64,000 bases of DNA, taken from positions 62,001 to 126,000 of the forward strand of contig NZ_JAJAGO010000010.1 of NCBI RefSeq assembly GCF_025165795.1. Reading direction: 5' to 3'. The notes under the pieces are model-generated. The model worked only from the letters and a program-made list of their open reading frames with translations. It did no database searches and had not been told where the DNA came from. The position numbers and the translations under genes are program-made. The DNA comes from Streptomyces gossypii (GTDB taxonomy: Bacteria; Actinomycetota; Actinomycetes; Streptomycetales; Streptomycetaceae). Positions 62,135 to 64,000 of this stretch are shown here, piece after piece. How positions within the stretch are numbered: the first letter of the stretch is position 1; each line of letters opens with the position of its first letter.

Positions 62135-62770
62135 TCAGCAGGGCTCCGGGGGCGTCCGGGGCTGCGGGGGCGGGGCTGGGGGGTGCGCGGCGCCGAGACC
62201 CGCCACCAGCAGCGTGGCGAACCCGGCGGCCCAGGCCTCGTCCACCGGTTCCCCGCTCACCAGCGCGCGGTGCACCACGGCCCCCGCGATGAGGTCGAAG
62301 ACCAGGTCCGTCTGCCGCGCCGCCGACGCCGGATCGCTGTCGGGCGGCAGCTCGCCGCGTGCCTGGGCCCGCGCGCGGCCGTCCAGCACCAGCCGCTTCT
62401 GGCGGTCCACGACCGCGCACCGCAGCCGGTCGCGCAACGCCGCGTCGCGGGTGGATTCGGCGACCACCGCCATCAGTGACGTGCTGGTCTCGGGCCGTGC
62501 CAGCAGCGCCGCGAAGGACAGCACGACCCCCTCGACATCGGCGTGCAGACTTCCACGGTCCGGCAGTTCCAGCTCGTCGAACAGCACCGCGACCGCGTCC
62601 ACCACGAGCGCGCTCTTGCCCGTCCAGCGCCGGTAGAGCGTGGTCTTGGCCACCCCCGCGCGGGCCGCCACGTCCCCCATCGTCAGCTTGGACCAGCCGA
62701 GTTCGACGAGCGCGGCGCGCGTGGCGTCGAGAATCGCACAGTCGGCCGCGGCGCTGCGGGGTCTGGCCAT
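62135..62770 (-). CDS. TetR-family regulator
   Basis: A 211-residue regulator. The DNA-binding region (about 8-55) contains LTMGDVAARAGVAKTTLYRR followed by WTGKSALVVDAV. The C-terminal part resembles TetR_C ligand domains. ATG 62770, with TAGGGT about 10 bases upstream (possible leaderless -10). Convergent with icmA; whether it binds the palindrome upstream of icmA is untested. Confidence 0.88.
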   Translation of the reverse strand: MARPRSAAADCAILDATRAALVELGWSKLTMGDVAARAGVAKTTLYRRWTGKSALVVDAVAVLFDELELPDRGSLHADVEGVVLSFAALLARPETSTSLMAVVAESTRDAALRDRLRCAVVDRQKRLVLDGRARAQARGELPPDSDPASAARQTDLVFDLIAGAVVHRALVSGEPVDEAWAAGFATLLVAGLGAAHPPAPPPQPRTPPEPC

Positions 62771-62917
62771 GGTCGGCACCCTAGCGCCGTGCTCGCGCCC
62801 GCCGGCGCCCCCGGTGTTACGCTACGAGTCGTAGCGAAACGCTCGTTCGAGCGGCAATCACACACGCTGGGTGGGGACCCAGTAACGAACGCGGCGCGGA
62901 AGGGGGAGACTGGTCTC

Positions 62918-63901
62918 ATGCAGCCACGCAATATGTCCATGAGCGGAGTGGTCGACCTCGCCGCGGTGAAGGCGGCCGGAGAGGCCAAGCAGAAAGCGGA
63001 GCAGTCGCGGGCCGACGCCGCCGAGGGAGGCGGACCTCCCGCGCCGAGCGGCCTGGTGATGGACGTCGACGAGGCGGGCTTCGAGGCGGACGTGCTTCAG
63101 CGTTCGGCCGAGGTGCCGGTGGTCATCGACTTCTGGGCCGAATGGTGCGAGCCGTGCAAGCAGCTCGGTCCACTCCTCGAGCGGCTGGCGCGCGAGTACG
63201 CCGGGCGCTTTCTGCTCGCCAAGATCGATGTAGACCAGAACCAGATGCTGTTCCAGCAGTTCGGCGTGCAGGGCATTCCCGCCGTGTTCGCGGTGGTCGC
63301 CGGGCAGGCGCTGCCGCTGTTCCAGGGAGCGGCGCCGGAGCAGCAGATCAGGGAGACCCTCGACCAGCTGATCCAGGTCTCCGAGCAGCGCTTCGGCATC
63401 ACCGGCCTTCAGGGCGTGCCGGGTGAGGCCACCGAGGCGGGAGAGGGCGCTGAGGAGGCGGCGGGGCCGCAGGCCCCCGAGCCGCCAGAGAACGCCGCAC
63501 TCGCCGCGGCGCACAGCGCGCTGGATTCGGGTGATCTGAACGGCGCGGTGCAGGCGTACAAGAACGTCCTTTCGGATGAGCCGGGTAACACCGAGGCACA
63601 GCTCGGGCTCGCCCAGGCCGAGTTGCTCGGCCGGGTGCAGGGGCTCGACGCCCAGCAGGTGCGTGCGGAGGCCGCGGACCGGCCGACGGATGTGGGGGCG
63701 CAGCTGCGGGCGGCCGATCTCGAACTGGTCGGCGGCCATGTCGAGGACGCGTTCGGCCGCATCGTGGAGACGGTGAAGCGGACGGCAGGGGATGACCGGG
63801 AGTCGGCACGGCTGCGGCTTCTGGAGCTCTTCGAGGTCGTCGGTGCGGATGACCCGCGGGTGGTCACCGCGCGTAGCGCCCTGGCGCGCGTCCTGTTCTG
63901 A
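62918..63901 (+). CDS. Thioredoxin-TPR protein (CnoX/YbbN-like)
   Basis: A 327-residue protein. A disordered N-terminus (1-45) precedes a thioredoxin domain (about 46-160) with WAEWCEPCKQL; Cys77 and Cys80 form the active site. Residues about 190-325 are TPR-like helices (AALAAAHSALDSGDLNGAVQ). This order is that of YbbN/CnoX chaperedoxins, which hold oxidised proteins for refolding. Here both Cys are present, so it may also be redox-active. ATG 62918 follows AGGGGGAGA. Cytoplasmic. Confidence 0.9.
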   Translation: MQPRNMSMSGVVDLAAVKAAGEAKQKAEQSRADAAEGGGPPAPSGLVMDVDEAGFEADVLQRSAEVPVVIDFWAEWCEPCKQLGPLLERLAREYAGRFLLAKIDVDQNQMLFQQFGVQGIPAVFAVVAGQALPLFQGAAPEQQIRETLDQLIQVSEQRFGITGLQGVPGEATEAGEGAEEAAGPQAPEPPENAALAAAHSALDSGDLNGAVQAYKNVLSDEPGNTEAQLGLAQAELLGRVQGLDAQQVRAEAADRPTDVGAQLRAADLELVGGHVEDAFGRIVETVKRTAGDDRESARLRLLELFEVVGADDPRVVTARSALARVLF

Positions 63902-63953
63902 CCTGGCCACTCGGCCTGCCCGGTGCGTCACCACTCATTGATTTAGCGACTTC

Positions 63954-63993
63954 AGCGGCTGCGTTTTACCAAAACTTGGTAAGCGCAGCCGCT
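63954..63993. terminator. Strong terminator after the thioredoxin gene
   Basis: AGCGGCTGCG (63954-63963) pairs with its complement (63984-63993), and an inner TTACCAA/TTGGTAA stem (63966-63972 with 63976-63982) extends the structure. It lies 53 bases past the stop, in an AT-richer stretch. Confidence 0.8.
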
Positions 63994-64000
63994 ATTACTC

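Overview
The window is about 72% GC by eye, with dense genes, many GTG starts and long antisense shadow frames. With filP/scy, nucS, a PduO-type adenosyltransferase, mce/meaB/icmA and a DasR-type chitinase promoter, this points to the core region of a Streptomyces chromosome. The gene order resembles, from memory, the S. coelicolor SCO5376-SCO5419 neighbourhood; no search was run.

Layout. 1-3.9 kb: a surface-protein cluster with two paralogous exported proteins (one with a LATTG sortase signal, one with a WxL-like C-terminus) and a DUF916-like partner. 4.2-10.9 kb: two copies of a 162-bp MITE, a glycosyltransferase, a secreted GH18 chitinase behind twin 12-bp DasR-type repeats, and a NarL-type two-component pair with one MITE between its genes. 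10.9-13 kb: AraC regulator and MFS exporter. 13-20.4 kb: a fructan island (LacI regulator, sugar ABC transporter, secreted GH32 enzyme, PfkB kinase) with twin palindromic operators. 20.4-29 kb: a Ser/Thr kinase with an outer PQQ propeller, an SGNH hydrolase, a MerR-peroxiredoxin fusion, a cobalamin adenosyltransferase, an ABC-2 exporter with a TetR regulator, and 3-hydroxybutyryl-CoA dehydrogenase. 29-36 kb: STAS protein, STAND-like ATPase, NucS, an SCO5389-type protein, a diverged MITE-like element and an LLM oxidoreductase. 36-45 kb: two tandem ABC-2 transporters, then FilP and Scy. 45-48 kb: methylmalonyl-CoA epimerase, thiolase and MeaB. 48-54 kb: PepSY protein, OmpR-type two-component pair, MarR and three tandem AIM24 proteins. 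54-64 kb: small membrane proteins, a GT2 synthase, ArsR, MFS, MarR, IcmA, TetR and a thioredoxin-TPR protein.

How genes work together. The adenosyltransferase, epimerase, MeaB and IcmA form a dispersed set serving adenosylcobalamin-dependent acyl-CoA mutases, with thiolase and HBDH supplying C4 acyl-CoA chemistry. The 13-20 kb genes make a self-contained fructan catabolic unit. FilP and Scy belong to the polar-growth machinery.

The best candidates for new biology are the dual-anchored surface cluster, the MerR-PrxQ fusion with an internal start, the MITE family with a conserved core but different ends, the three-gene AIM24 operon with a Cys/His-rich loop, and the acidic PepSY/histidine kinase pair.
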